Below are positions 23,843-34,794 of a DNA stretch of 64,000 bases, piece after piece (position 1 is the stretch's first letter; each line of letters opens with the position of its first letter). The stretch is from assembly GCA_947568835.1 (NCBI GenBank), contig OX387611.1, forward strand, positions 4,220,001 to 4,284,000, written 5' to 3'. This stretch comes from Protonemura montana. Lineage: Eukaryota; Arthropoda; Insecta; Plecoptera; Nemouridae. The notes under the pieces were generated by a model. That model saw nothing but the letters and a program-made list of their open reading frames with translations, ran no database searches and was not told the origin of the DNA. The position numbers and the translations under genes were made by a program.

Positions 23843-26211
23843 GTAAGACATTTTGCTGGCAAAAGTCTGGCTTAGTCTTGTCCCTTTGACACACTGTGTT
23901 GGCAGCTCCTGTCCAACAGCACCAAGGACCGGCCACCGCTTAGCCTTGTCACTTTGACACACTGTGTTGGCAGCTCCTGTCCAACAACACCAAGGACCGG
24001 CCACCGCTTAGCCTTGTCCCTTTGACACACTGTGTTGGCTACTCCTGTCCAACAGCACCAAGGGCCGGCCACCGCTTAGCCTTGTCACTTTGACACACTG
24101 TGTTGGCTGCTCCTGTCCAACAGCACCAAGGACCGGCCACCGCTTAGCCTTGTCCCTTTGACACACTGTGTTGGCTGCTCCTGTCCAACAGCACCAAAGA
24201 CCGGCCACCGCTTAGCCTTGTCACTTTGACACACTGTGTTGACTGCTCCTGTCCAACAGCACCAAGGACCGGCCACCGCTTAGCCTTGTCACTTTGACAC
24301 ACTGTGTTGGCTGCTTCTGTCCTACAGCACCAAGGACCGGCTACCGCTTAGCCTTGTCACTTTGACACACTGTGTTGACTGCTCCTGTCCAACAGCACCA
24401 AGGGCCGGCCACCGCTTAGCCTTGTCACTTTGACACACTGTGTTGGCTGCTTCTGTCCTACAGCACCAAGGACCGGCTACCGCTTAGCCTTGTCACTTTG
24501 ACACACTGTGTTGACTGCTCCTGTCCAACAGCACCAAGGACCGGCCACCGCTCAGCCTTGTCACTTTGACACACTGTGTTGGCTGCTCCTGTCCAACAGC
24601 ACCAAGGACCAGCCACCGCTTAGCCTTGTCCCTTTGACACACTGTGTTGGCTGCTCCTGTCCAATAGCACCAAGGACCGGCCACCGCTTAGCCTTGTCCC
24701 TTTGTCACACTGTGTTGACTGCTCCTGTCCAACAGCACCAAGGACCGGCCACCGCTCAGCCTTGTCACTTTGACACACTGTGTTGGCTGCTCCTGTCCAA
24801 CAGCACCAAGGACCAGCCACCGCTTAGCCTTGTCCCTTTGACACACTGTGTTGGCTGCTCCTGTCCAATAGCACCAAGGACCGGCCACCGCTTAGCCTTG
24901 TCCCTTTGTCACACTGTGTTGGCTGCTCCTGTCCAACAGCACCAAGGACCGGCCACCGCTTAGCCTTGTCACTTTGACACACTGTGTTGGCTGCTCCTGT
25001 CCAATAGCACCAAGGACCGGCCACCGCTTAGCCTTGTCCCTTTGTCACACTGTGTTGGCTGCTCCTGTCCAACAGCACCAAGGACCGGCCACCGCTTAGC
25101 CTTGTCCCTTTGACACACTGTGTTGGCTGCTCCTGTCCAACAGCACCAAGGACCGGCCACCGCTTAGCCTTGTCACTTTGACACACTGTGTTGGCTGCTC
25201 CTGTCCAACAGCACTAAGGACAGACCACTGCTTAGCCTTGTGGATTAAATTAGGATAAGACAATAAAACTAATTTAGCAAATAGTAAATGTTTGCAACTA
25301 TCCAGGTTTAGGTGTCGGAAGTCCTGCTCTAGCAACGACTGCAACGCAAAGCCTCCCGGTGTTGGCCAACGCCGGACCCGACGTTGGCGCCAAACCCAAA
25401 CGAGTCCACAGTGGAAGTCCTGGGCTGTCGACGAGCACTGGTGGCACTGTCAGGCGCCCGATAGAAACTTGCCCGAAGACCTACACGAAGAACTCGATCA
25501 TCAAGCACTTTGACTTGCCCAGAAATAGTGATGAGATGTTTAATGTAAGAGAAAACTTGAATTATTATTGTTTTTAGACTCATGTCTACTTTATCTAAAC
25601 TTAGCACTAGTTTTAACAAAAACTATTTCAACTTGGTTTTGAATGCTAAGTGAAGAACAACTAAATTCTCCAACGTTCCGTAACTTGTACCTGTTACTTT
25701 ATCAAGGTAAGAGCAGTCCTTCATTTATATCTTAAATTATATCTTATAATTATAAATATATTTATATATTTATATGTATGCATATTTGTTTTGAAATTTG
25801 ATTTCTTTTTTACTCACAGATAACTCGCATTTGAGACTGGTTTACCCTCAATTAATCTCTATTCATACTAACTTCAACTGTTTAATTTAATATTCAATTT
25901 AATTTGTCAAAAAGAGTTGGCATTCAAAACCCAGTTGAAATAGTTTTTGTCAAAAACCACTCTTATAACTAATGCTTGACAACTTTAATTGATCTCCATA
26001 AGAAAAACACGGAACTAGAAACTGTAAAATGGTGTTTTGCACATAATTAAAATGCATTTCTAGATGACTTTGTACCTGTTTTGTTTGTCTGCAGAATTGC
26101 CGGAGTGACCAGCCCCCGGAGAGGTTTGTAGAGGTGCATCGAAGACTTGCAATTATCTCTGAAGAACAGGAGGCTGAGAAACCTCACGGTGGCCACACCC
26201 CTATTATGTGA
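23521..26211 (+). CDS. Unnamed spliced gene, coiled-coil-like protein of 223 residues
   Basis: Predicted coding exons are 23521-23842, 25312-25544 and 26095-26211 (stop TGA 26209-26211), total 672 nt. The first ATG follows an in-frame TAA 13 codons upstream. Junctions: GTAAGA donor at 23843 with acceptor TTTAG ending 25311 (phase 1; an in-frame alternative acceptor ends at 25305); GTAAGA donor at 25545 with acceptor CTGCAG ending 26094 (phase 0). Residues 8-97 are rich in Leu, Glu, Arg and Lys and look helical or coiled coil. Residues 109-150 are Ser/Thr/Pro/Gly-rich and probably disordered. A basic stretch ending KTYTKNSIIKHFDLPRNSD and an acidic tail follow. I do not recognise the family. 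Three junctions that keep one frame to a stop make a real gene likely. Intron 1 is nearly all 68-bp minisatellite. Confidence 0.72.
23874..25240 (+). repeat. 68-bp minisatellite filling intron 1 of the unnamed gene (about 20 units)
   Basis: Period 68 read from successive GCCTTGTC blocks (23943, 24011 and on). Units differ by few bases (CCC/CAC, GGC/GAC, AACAGC/AATAGC). Each contains TGTTGG and CCAACA ten bases apart, a short inverted repeat. The array starts about 30 nt after the donor and ends about 70 nt before the acceptor. Confidence 0.98.
25312..25544 (+). CDS. Unnamed gene, exon 2
   Basis: Follows TTTAG; the first two bases complete a Gly codon. Encodes a Ser/Thr/Gly-rich segment, then VRRPIETCPKTYTKNSIIKH and FDLPRNSDEMFN up to a GTAAGA donor. 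An acceptor 6 nt earlier (CCAG, ending 25305) would add two residues in frame. Confidence 0.7.
25569..25715 (+). mobile_element. Element F copy in intron 2 of the unnamed gene
   Basis: Begins 25 nt after the exon 2 donor. Contains AGACTCATGTCTAC, CTATTTCAACTTGG, GTAACTTGTACCTGTTAC and ends near AGAGCAGTCCT. Confidence 0.88.
25805..25960 (-). mobile_element. Element E fragment joined to element F fragment
   Basis: 25815-25860 matches the E 3' part in reverse (CTCGCATTTGAGACTGGTTT). 25918-25958 matches F (AAAACCCAGTTGAAATAGTT). Both lie inside intron 2 of the unnamed gene. Confidence 0.7.
26095..26211 (+). CDS. Unnamed gene, exon 3 with stop
   Basis: Follows TTGTTTGTCTGCAG. 38 codons, NCRSDQPPERFVEVHRRLAI then an acidic and His-rich end, and TGA. 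In frame with exon 2. Confidence 0.7.
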   Translation, partial: NCRSDQPPERFVEVHRRLAIISEEQEAEKPHGGHTPIM

Positions 26212-26373
26212 CAAGCCAAGACTTGTCCTTCATGAAGCAGCTGCGGCGTTTTAACACTTTTGGGTTATTTTCGTGAAATACCAAAATTGAGAGTAAATGT
26301 ACCTATGTATTTTGTTATATAAATTTGTTTCAATGGATTGGTTTTATTTTTTGTGAGTTTTAAATGCGTTTAA

Positions 26374-26383
26374 AATAAATAAA
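26374..26383 (+). terminator. Overlapping poly(A) signals of the unnamed gene
   Basis: Two overlapping AATAAA hexamers 163-172 nt after the TGA, a normal distance for an insect 3' UTR. Confidence 0.5.
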
Positions 26384-27172
26384 CAAATAACAAGTATAAC
26401 ATTTTTTTATTCATTTTCATGTTCATTCATTTTTAATTTTTACAATTTAATAAAAATTAGTAGACATAACTAAATTAAAAGCATGATACTTGATTATGCC
26501 AAATAATTATCTTCATCTTCAAAATACTTTTCATAAATCAATTACTTCCATACATATTTTTCAAACCAACCTTCTTTCCCTTCTTTTCACTCGATTTTCC
26601 TCTTTCCCCCACATCATTTTGTACTTTTGTATCCATCTTTCTCAATTGGTCTTCCCACCCCTTCTCTCATATTCCAAGCTTAAACTTTTCCTCGGCAATC
26701 TTTCTTTATCCATTCCCATAATTTTCAATTTAATTTTATATTAAAATATTTGCAATAAATTGATTCTAATATTGCACAAAACATGGCGGCCATTCTGTGT
26801 TCGTTTCTGTCAGATGAATCAAGTTTGAAGCAGAAAAGCTGACGTTTTCCTGCTCCAGTCTTGTAGGTAGTTTGTGTTGGAGCAAAAACAAATGTACAGT
26901 GATAAAGATTATCTACAATTCTTTGGGTAACGATCATGTAACTTTATCGCTATAAATCACGAAAGTTATCTCGTTAATTAACGTGCATTAATCATGGCTT
27001 TAGAGTTCGTTAACTTTAACGAAATGTTATAAATGATCCATAACCATAAGTGTTAAAGCTTCCCTCATTTGTTCTCGAATAAATTATCTTACCCGCCATG
27101 AAATTTAAAAAGTTCCACAAAGCAGTGACCCACAGCATAAAAGGCGCTAAATTTCAAATACAGAGAATAGTA
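26384..27172. other. AT-rich stretch after the unnamed gene
   Basis: Past the poly(A) signals nothing is supported; a T/C-rich run spans 26480-26740. Confidence 0.5.
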
Positions 27173-27308
27173 TGAGAATGAAATCTCATTTAAATTGCAA
27201 ACGCTTGCAATGCGCGGGGTATTTTATTATTATCAACACTATAACCGTCTGAAAAATAAAATACCCCGCGCATTGCAAGCGTTTGCAATTTAATTAAGAT
27301 TTCATCCT
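27173..27308. mobile_element. tRNA-headed SINE tails arranged as an inverted pair
   Basis: Left arm ATTGCAAACGCTTGCAATGC plus GCGGGGTATTTTATTATT; right arm is its reverse complement. Between them lies ACACTATAACCGTCT. The two tails point outward, so the tRNA-like heads have been lost from the middle. Confidence 0.85.
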
Positions 27309-27480
27309 AATACAGCAACGAATCCAACGTCAAATTGGAGTTATTCGAGATTGACAGGTTGTGACTTGGTATAGCGTCACTAGAATCAGAGTGACTGTGA
27401 GTTTTCACAGCCTCTTGGTTCTATTCCTTGGAGATCCGTCATTCTCATCAAATAAACTAAAATCGTCTCAAAAATCCAGT

Positions 27481-27592
27481 GTCCAAATAGCTCAATGGTT
27501 CAGAGCAACACCCGCGATAGGTGGAGACCGGGGTTCGAGTCCGCGTTTGGGCATCAATTTCTGAGACGGTTATAGTGTTCAAAATAATAAAA
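27481..27592 (+). mobile_element. tRNA-headed SINE, head plus short tail
   Basis: 27481-27553 is tRNA-like: GTCCAAA pairs with TTTGGGC, GCTC pairs with GAGC, and GGTTCGAGTCC is B-box-like. Then CTGAGACGGTTATAGTGTT. Similar heads at 32.8 and 58.6 kb mark it as a dispersed repeat, not a unique tRNA gene. Confidence 0.8.
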
Positions 27593-28253
27593 TACAGAGG
27601 ATAGTTTTCAAAAAATAAACGGGTAAATTCTATTTATATTTCCAACGCAGCCGATGACCCTTTTTTAGTTGTCAATCGATATCAACGATAAAAAACTAAT
27701 TAAAAAAATCACGAATTCTTCTTGTGTGGCCATTTCTACGATTTCCTCAGCATTTTTGCAAATTACAGTGATCCCAAAAATCACAGGCCAACGGCCGCTT
27801 TTTAAAAACTTTAAAATTTCGTTTTTTTTGTTGTTTAATTCCAACTTGAGCGGTGTCGAATTCGTTTTAATACCTCAGTCCGAAATCTCAATCACATAGA
27901 TCAAAGGTACCTCGGCCGTAAAATTACAGGGATTATTAATCCGAGTCTATATTGTGCTACAACCTTGGCAAGGTCTGGCGATTCGATTCACTTCCGCGCA
28001 AGGTGCTATTACTTAGAAGGCGGTGTGTAATTAACAAGAAAGGATTGTTAGTTTGGTCGATTGGCCCAGGGGCCACCCAGTATTCGATCTTGAGATCTGG
28101 GTATTGTTGCATTTTATGCGTAGGGTTGGACAGACTGCTTTTTAGAGCGAAAGCAAGGTGATTTGGTCACTGCCCACCTACCCAAATAAAATATTAAAAT
28201 ACGCAATTTTAGGTTTTCTATTGTGTCAAAGAATCCCTTTTGACAAACCTTTT
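27593..28253. other. No recognised feature
   Basis: Nothing supported. Confidence 0.5.
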
Positions 28254-28261
28254 AAATAGTA

Positions 28262-28702
28262 GGGAAGGAGGGGTCTAAAAGTCTCAGGGGCAAGTTGTCT
28301 CAGTGTTCAAATCTCGACTCCAAATGGTATCAGAAGCAAAATACTGATCAGTGCTGCTTCGACGTCTAAATATCTTACTATTCTGAAAATTGTATTCGTT
28401 TCGGTGCATAATTCACACTCCTGGAAGAGATTGTTTGTTTTGACAGGTGGTTAGTAAATTTTCTGCTACTAAGTTATTTCGTATTTTAGGTAAAAATATC
28501 CATATAATTGAATGTGTATATTTATATTCTTTTAAGCAAACATATTGTCTGTTTATAAATTATAAACTATAAATTAAAAATTAATAAATTAATAAATGAA
28601 AATTAATAAAAAAAAAAAAAAAAAAAAACATAAGAATAACATCATTTTTCTAGAAGATTGCACACATAGATAGATTTTGAGACAACTAGACCCCTCCTCC
28701 CC
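28262..28702. mobile_element. Possible MITE (441 bp) with 16-bp terminal inverted repeats
   Basis: GGGAAGGAGGGGTCTA (28262-28277) matches the reverse complement of 28687-28702 at 15 of 16 bases. Flanks AAATAGTA and AAATGGTC agree at 6 of 8, compatible with an old 8-bp target-site duplication. No ORF. Contains poly-A near 28609-28628. Superfamily not determined. Confidence 0.6.
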
Positions 28703-28710
28703 AAATGGTC

Positions 28711-29242
28711 GTGGGAGAGAGGTTGGTGATGTGAAATTTTGAAATCTACTTCAATTTCCATTACAGTCAATTTTCACATGTGTTTTACTTAATTTTTTTA
28801 TCTTCAACTTTTTTTTTTTTTTTTTTTTGGTAATGTTTGGTTACATTAAAAGAAAAATCTTCGTCCTAATTTCTTGGAACCCACTTCAAGATAGCTGAAT
28901 GAAAAGCTTCATTTATAAATATATTTAAATTGCAGTTCGCTGATTTATAACGCTTTTCTGAAACCTCTGAAAGACCGCTTAAAAATGAAAGTTACAAGAC
29001 TGCACCTTTTAAAGCTGCAAAAAAAAACACGAACAATGCAAAGAAATCAACCTTTGGGGCAAATAACTAACAAAAGCGAATTAATCCCACGCCACGCGAC
29101 CGAAATCTTGCATAATAAACGATTGCCGAACAAAGGGAAAACAAAAACTCAGTTGAATCAAGTTTTAAAATTTTTAAGTGGTCTTCCTTTGATTCATTTT
29201 CATCTTGCTAAATGTCAATATCTTAATTCGACCAATCAAACG
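28711..29242. other. No recognised feature
   Basis: T-run at 28809-28828; nothing else supported. Confidence 0.5.
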
Positions 29243-30385
29243 GTTTGTCGTGTTGGAAACACCGGTCCACGTGATATCACCGAAGTTAAGCAACACTGCG
29301 CTGAGTCAGTTATTGGATGGGTGACTATCATACACATGACCAGTTCTGTTCGGGATAGAGGTTGAAGGGATGAAAGTTAAGCAACACTGCGCTGGGTCAG
29401 GTATTGGATGGGTGACCATCATACAAATGACCAGTTCTGTTTGGGAGAGAGGTTGGAGGCATGCAAGTTAAGCAACACTGCGCTGGGTCAGGTATTGGAT
29501 GGGTGACCATCATACACATGACCAGTTCTGTTCGGGAGAGAGGTTGGAGGGATGAAAGTTAAGCAACACTGCGCTGGGTCAGGTATTGGATGGGTGACCA
29601 TCATACAAATGACCAGTTCTGTTTGGGAGAGAGGTTGGAGGCATGCAAGTTAAGCAACACTGCGCTGGGTCAGGTATTGGATGGGTGACCATCATACACA
29701 TGACCAGTTCTGTTCGGGAGAGAGGTTGGAGGGATGACAGTTAAGCAACACTGCGCTGGGTCAGGTATTGGATGGGTGACCATCATACACATGACCAGTT
29801 CTGTTCGGGAAAGAGGTTGGAGGGATGACAGTTAAGCATCACTGCGCTGGGTCAGGTATTGGATGGGTGACCATCATACAAATGACCAGTCCTGTTTGGG
29901 AGAGAGGTTGGAGGCATGAAAGTTAAGCAACACTGCGCTGGGTCAGGTATTGGATGGGAGACCATCATACACATGACCAGTTCAGTTCGGGAGAGAGGTT
30001 GGAGGGATAAAAGTTAAGCAACACTGCGCTGGGTCAGGTATTGGATGGTTGACCATCATACACAAGACCAGTTCTGTTCGGGAGAGAGGTTGGAGGGATG
30101 AAAGTTAGTACATCAACTTCACTCGCCTTGCTAATCAACCTCTCGACTGCAAGGATTTGCGGAGGAATCCTGTTGTTCACGTTGTACCGTCCTTCGGAAG
30201 GGACGTTAAGCCGGTGGTCCCCTTGGTCTTCGACAGGAGTAGGCTACGTGTCAGCACCGGGTTTCCCCTCCTCCCTTCTAGGCTAGGTTAGATGTATCAT
30301 AATCCACTTATTCACCGACGGCATTAGACCAGTGCCACTTGGCCCGTTGTCAAAACAGTGCGTCGTTAAATATAATCAATCAATC
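29243..30385 (+). mobile_element. 5S-derived SINE, full length with about 9 units
   Basis: Head ACGGTTTGTCGTGTTGGAAA then ATCACCGAAGTTAAGC, about nine units (29280-30100), full body and tail (GCGTCGTTAAATATAATC then ATCAATCA). Alternating unit variants (CATACACATG / CATACAAATG with GTTTGGGAG) show that pairs of units were duplicated together. Confidence 0.95.
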
Positions 30386-31001
30386 AATTGAATCGACCAT
30401 CTAAGCTGCGTTGCCAACTCACGTACCTACCCCCACCCCTTCCCATCAGGTAAAAACCAGAAATAGAATTGCAGTGCAATGACAAATATTTTATTATTAT
30501 CCAAATCAATCAATTCTGACAGCTGTCATGTTTCAGAGCTCAATATTGATCTCAAAAATTTAAATAAAATTATCTTTTTGGAAGAAAGTGATAATTAAGT
30601 TTTTTTGGATAGACTGTAACATATTATTTTTACTGTACCGAATTGTTCGTCTATAAAGACCGAGATTAAGTTATGCAGATCGATGAAGCAAAGGGTTTGG
30701 TGCATCTTCCAAGACGGCAAAATGATTCGAATTTCGACATCGAATTAAGTTACGGACCACAGCGAAGCTGACACCCAAATTGCTACCCCTTAAGCTTTTC
30801 GATCTTGTCGAGTGAATAAATTAAAATACCGTATAGATTATAGCAGAGGATGCAATTTGATCCACCCATATTTTTATGTACAGGCCAGTGGAGCATTTCA
30901 TCTGTAGATTACTTTTAAAATGCTAATAAGAATCGCTTGAACTAATTGGTATCTTTGCACTTTTAGTGCATTTAAAAGTTTTGCTTTGCAATACTGGTTT
31001 T
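30386..31001. other. No recognised feature
   Basis: Nothing supported. Confidence 0.5.
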
Positions 31002-31165
31002 TAGACCTCATGTCTACTTGATCTAAACTTAGCACTAGTTTTAACAAAAACTATTTTAACTGGGTTTTGAATGCTAAGTGAAGAACAACTAAATTTCCTA
31101 ACGTTTTGTAACTTGTACCTGTTACTTTATCAAGGGTAAGAGCAGTCCTGACAATTTACCAATTT
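31002..31165 (+). mobile_element. Element F, cleanest single copy
   Basis: From AGACCTCATGTCTACTTG through TTAGCACTAGTTTTAACAAA, GGGTTTTGAATGCTAAGTG, GTAACTTGTACCTGTTAC to AGAGCAGTCCTGACAATT. Useful as a reference for the family. Confidence 0.88.
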
Positions 31166-31309
31166 ATATACATCTTTAAATTGTATTTTTAATTACTATT
31201 GTATTTTTGAAACAATTGTCTAAATTTACGATCGTGAAATGATTTCGTGGATCTATCACTGATCAAAAATGTAGGTATTAGAAAAAAATGTATAATTTTT
31301 TTATATTAG

Positions 31310-31545
31310 GAATCCAGTTGTTCGCGTTGTACCGTCCTTCGGAAGGGACGTTAAGCCGGTGGTCCCCTTGGTCTTCGACAGGAGTAGGTTACGTGCTGAC
31401 ACCAAGTTTCCCTTCTCCCTTCTAGGCTATGTTAGGTTTATTATCATCCTCATCATCATCCACTCATTCACCAACGCCATTAGACCAGTGCCACATGACC
31501 TGATGTCAAAACAGTGCGTTGTTAAACACCAATAATCAATAAATT
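31310..31545 (+). mobile_element. 5S-derived SINE, body and tail only
   Basis: Starts at GGAATCCAGTTGTTCGCG and ends GTTAAACACCAATAATCAAT. 5'-truncated, so the 5S promoter part is absent. Confidence 0.93.
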
Positions 31546-32140
31546 TCCTAAATGTCTTGAGATCTACAGCCAAAATCATGCATTTCAACACATTTTTTTG
31601 TTGGTCCTCACAAAATATTAACGTAAATTTTGCTGCTGATATAAAGAACTAAAAATCTGTGCAGAGTACAGATAATTTTCACCGCTATAAAATCTAAAAA
31701 TATCAAACTTCAATGGAGACATTAGTAATTTAAGAAACCAGTTTTTGCATTATCGAAATTTAATAACTTTCAAATGTTCTGCTATACATATTTTTTTTAA
31801 GCAATCTTATTTCGGCGAGCAATTACCTTCAATTTAACTAGTACACTTATTAACTATAATTATTTAAACTTAATTACTTAATGTTAAGTTTTTGGGACAT
31901 ACAAAAACCTACTTTTAATTCTACTAAACATTATGCAATGAACTGATTTTTCCAGACAACAGGTGGTGTCTGATTTTTAAAACACGATATACCTACATTC
32001 AGTATATACATTTATAATATTTCACAAAGAATAAGTTGCGAACAATACAGTTCAGAAAAATGTCAGCTGTCAGAATTAATTGAAATTGGGCTTCGATGAC
32101 AAATGTAACAAATGTAAGTTATCAAAATTATCCTAAATTT
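31546..32140. other. No recognised feature
   Basis: AT-rich. Confidence 0.5.
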
Positions 32141-32690
32141 GCAGCTAGAATGCAGGCCGAGTCCAGGAAATCCCTGCTAGCCACGTGACCTAGCTGATAT
32201 GGAACTCTGTGTCCCAGCGTTTGCAGCTGGAATGCAGGCCGAGTCCAGGAAATCCCTGCTAGCCACGTGACCTAGCCGACATGGAACTCTGTGTCCCAGC
32301 GTTTGCAGCTGGAATGCAGGCCGAGTCCAGGAAATCCCTGCTAGCCACGTGACCTAGCCGACATGGAACTCTGTGTCCCAGCGTTTGCAGCTGGAATGCA
32401 GGCCGAGTCCAGGAAATCCCTGCTAGCCACGTGACCTAGCTGATATGGAACTCTGTGTCCCAGCGTTTGCAGCTGGAATGCAGGCCGAGTCCAGGAAATC
32501 CCTGCTAGCCACGTGACCTAGCCGACATGGAACTCTGTGTCCCAGCGTTTGCAGCTGGAATGCAGGCCGAGTCCAGGAAATCCCTGCTAGCCACGTGACC
32601 TAGCTGATATGGAACTCTGTGTCCCAGCGTTTGCAGCTGGAATGCAGGCCGAGTCCAGGAAATCCCTGCTAGCCACGTGACTTAGCTGTC
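32141..32690 (+). repeat. 82-bp minisatellite with palindromic E-box, about 6.7 units
   Basis: TTGCAGCTGG at 32221 and 32303 gives a period of 82. Units are nearly identical. All but the last hold GCTAG-CCACGTGAC-CTAGC (first at 32176-32194), a 19-bp near-palindrome centred on CACGTG; the last unit reads GTGACTTAGC. The GTCACGTGGC form matches USF/MITF-type sites. Confidence 0.97.
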
Positions 32691-32766
32691 ACGGCAAAAA
32701 AGATTCTTGAAATGCAAAATTGAAACATATGAAGGAATATTAGCAAGAAGCCAGAATTTTTTTTTT

Positions 32767-32949
32767 AACAACACTATAACCGTCTCAAAAATTGATGAAC
32801 AAACGCGGACTCAAACCCCGATCTCCACCGATCCCAATGGGGTTCGAGTCCGCGTTTGGGCATCAATTTTTGAGACGGTTGTAGTGTTGTTAATAATAAA
32901 ATACCCCGCGCATTGCAAGCGTTTGCAATTTAAATAAGATTTCATCATA
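32767..32949. mobile_element. tRNA-headed SINE as head-to-head inverted dimer
   Basis: Left arm ACACTATAACCGTCTCAAAA and an inverted tRNA-like head; right arm GGTTCGAGTCCGCGTTTGGG, TTTTTGAGACGGTTGTAGTG, then the tail with CGCGCATTGCAAGCGTTTGC. The heads meet near 32830. The arms would form a long hairpin. Confidence 0.85.
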
Positions 32950-33865
32950 AGCCTGAATTGATTTTGGTATTTAACCACTCAATTGAATGAAATTGTCTCA
33001 AAGATTAAGGTTGTAATTAAGTATTTGAAAAGTAGTCTTTAAATACCATGGTGCTAACGAGTTACTGTTGTAGTTGAAGCCATGGACGTGGCACAAATTA
33101 GAAATAATTATTTTAACATTTTTTTCCTATAAGATCATTAACAATCTAAAAAAAATGCAAGTAAACTACCAACTTCAAAGCGCATTAGTCCCTAGCATCA
33201 GTCATTTTGCTAACCTAAAAATCAGCAACTCTATCATTATCATAATGTCTTAATCACGGTTGGTCAGAGATTGATTACTTATGACTCGTCTAATGATAAT
33301 GACTGCAAAGTTAAAAATCTTAAAATAATTCTTCTAATCGTTTTTTTTTTCTGGTAAAGAAAGATCTTCATGTTAAGTTTTTTTTTTTTTATAATTTGTA
33401 ACTTGGTATAAGAATATTTTTGTACATTTTTGGGTGGTGGCCGTGGTTCAGGCTTCGGTAGTTTTGTCGGCGCTTCAGGCCCTTTCCAAATAAAAAAACT
33501 GAAGCGTGTGTGTGAGGTTTCAAAAAGGGCATTGGGCTTCACCGATTTTTTTTTTTTTTTATGTCGGTTGACTATTGTGAGACCAAAATTGTTCTGCCTT
33601 ATTAGAGGATTTTATTGCTCGCCTGGGGCAATTCAAATTAAATAAAGGAGGTACCTTTATAGGAATGGAAATCAACGAAATAATCTGAATCAAAAGTGAC
33701 AGCCTGCACCTGACTTAGTTGTGAACGCATTTCGGAATCAATGCTGTTGAAAATTGCAAAGAACACCTAAGTTTTAATTTGTTTGCCTTAAGGCTATTAA
33801 AGTTCTGTCAGTCTTTTCCTGAAATTAACGAGAAACTTCAAATACATTGTTTTTTCTGGTGCCAT
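32950..33865. other. No recognised feature
   Basis: Homopolymer T runs near 33341, 33380 and 33550; no supported gene. Confidence 0.5.
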
Positions 33866-34075
33866 TGAGTGCCATTGGGCAACACGAGGTAACGGTAGGT
33901 GCCACCCGATGTCACTGGTGGCCGCCCTGTTTAAAAAACCTCTGAAATTAAATAATATCTACTAATAATATCTATACATATTTATTAATTGTTGAGGTTA
34001 GCATAAATAAAGATTAATTGAGCGTGAACCAGTCTCAAATGCGAGTAATCTGCGAGAAATAACGATACAAAATGC
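33866..34075 (+). mobile_element. Element E, single-unit copy
   Basis: One unit remnant (AACACGAGGTAACGGTAGGT, CCACCCGATG) and the E 3' part (GTTGAGGTTAGCATAAATAA, CAAATGCGAGTAATCTGCG). Confidence 0.85.
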
Positions 34076-34147
34076 CCTTTAATGATGATTTTCAAAAATC
34101 TGATTTTGACATATTTGATCAATTGCGGCCTAGTTATTCAGCGGCCA

Positions 34148-34258
34148 GTTGGTCCGTTAAAGATAACAGTCCGTTAATTAGTTATTTGATTAAAACAGCC
34201 AATCAGAATTTATTTGTTAATTTGTTAACAGTCTGTTAATTAACTAACTTGACAGTGA
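34148..34258. repeat. Short repeat shared with 12366-12484
   Basis: AGTTGGTCCGTTAA, AACAGTCCGTTAATTA and TTAACAGTCTGTTAATTAA correspond to blocks at 12366-12484 in reverse orientation. Diverged; nature unknown. Confidence 0.45.
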
Positions 34259-34794
34259 AAATCCGACGCTAAGGCTAGAACGATTTTTGATCGTATTTAA
34301 CTTAAAAATAAATCAAACTCTACGACTGAATTACTCAAACAATAAACGTTATTTTGACAAATGTGTTTGGTGAAATGGTTTTTAATGTTTTTCAAGTTTA
34401 TCAGGGTTAAATTTCAACCCCTAATTTGCCCTGTGGGTATCTGTAAATAAACGGAGGACCGCAGTATTTGAAAACTATCATTTTGAAAAGATGAGAATTT
34501 TGACTGAATGAAAATAACACGGTTTTCATTTAAGTGAACCCCATTATTATTGAAACATGTGCAGAACCTTTTTCTTTAATGGTACTGGACCAATTGAACA
34601 TTATAAAAATTTTACAAATGTCCTTCTTTGAGGTTATAAATAATTGATGATGCGCATGATTAACGATGTTTAAACGATTACTGCCTGACTTATGGATTTT
34701 TTGTTTATTGCTTCATGATATCTTAATTTTCGACGCATTTTATATCAAGTATCTAATGAAAGAAATGAACTAGCAGACAAATTATTAAAAAACA
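34259..34794. other. No recognised feature
   Basis: AT-rich. Confidence 0.5.

Noticed and set aside
24508-24963. 151-codon plus-strand frame and many 60-66 codon minus frames
   Set aside because: They are the 68-bp minisatellite in intron 1 read in several frames.
27481-27553. Possible functional tRNA gene
   Set aside because: Clover-leaf parts are present, but the same head recurs at other loci with a shared tail, and the T-stem has a mismatch here. It is a SINE head.
30098-30286. Recurring 62-codon frame (MKVSTSTSLALLINL...) seen in several SINE copies
   Set aside because: It spans the SINE array edge and body, has no consistent start or end, and recurs only because the SINE does. Not a protein gene.
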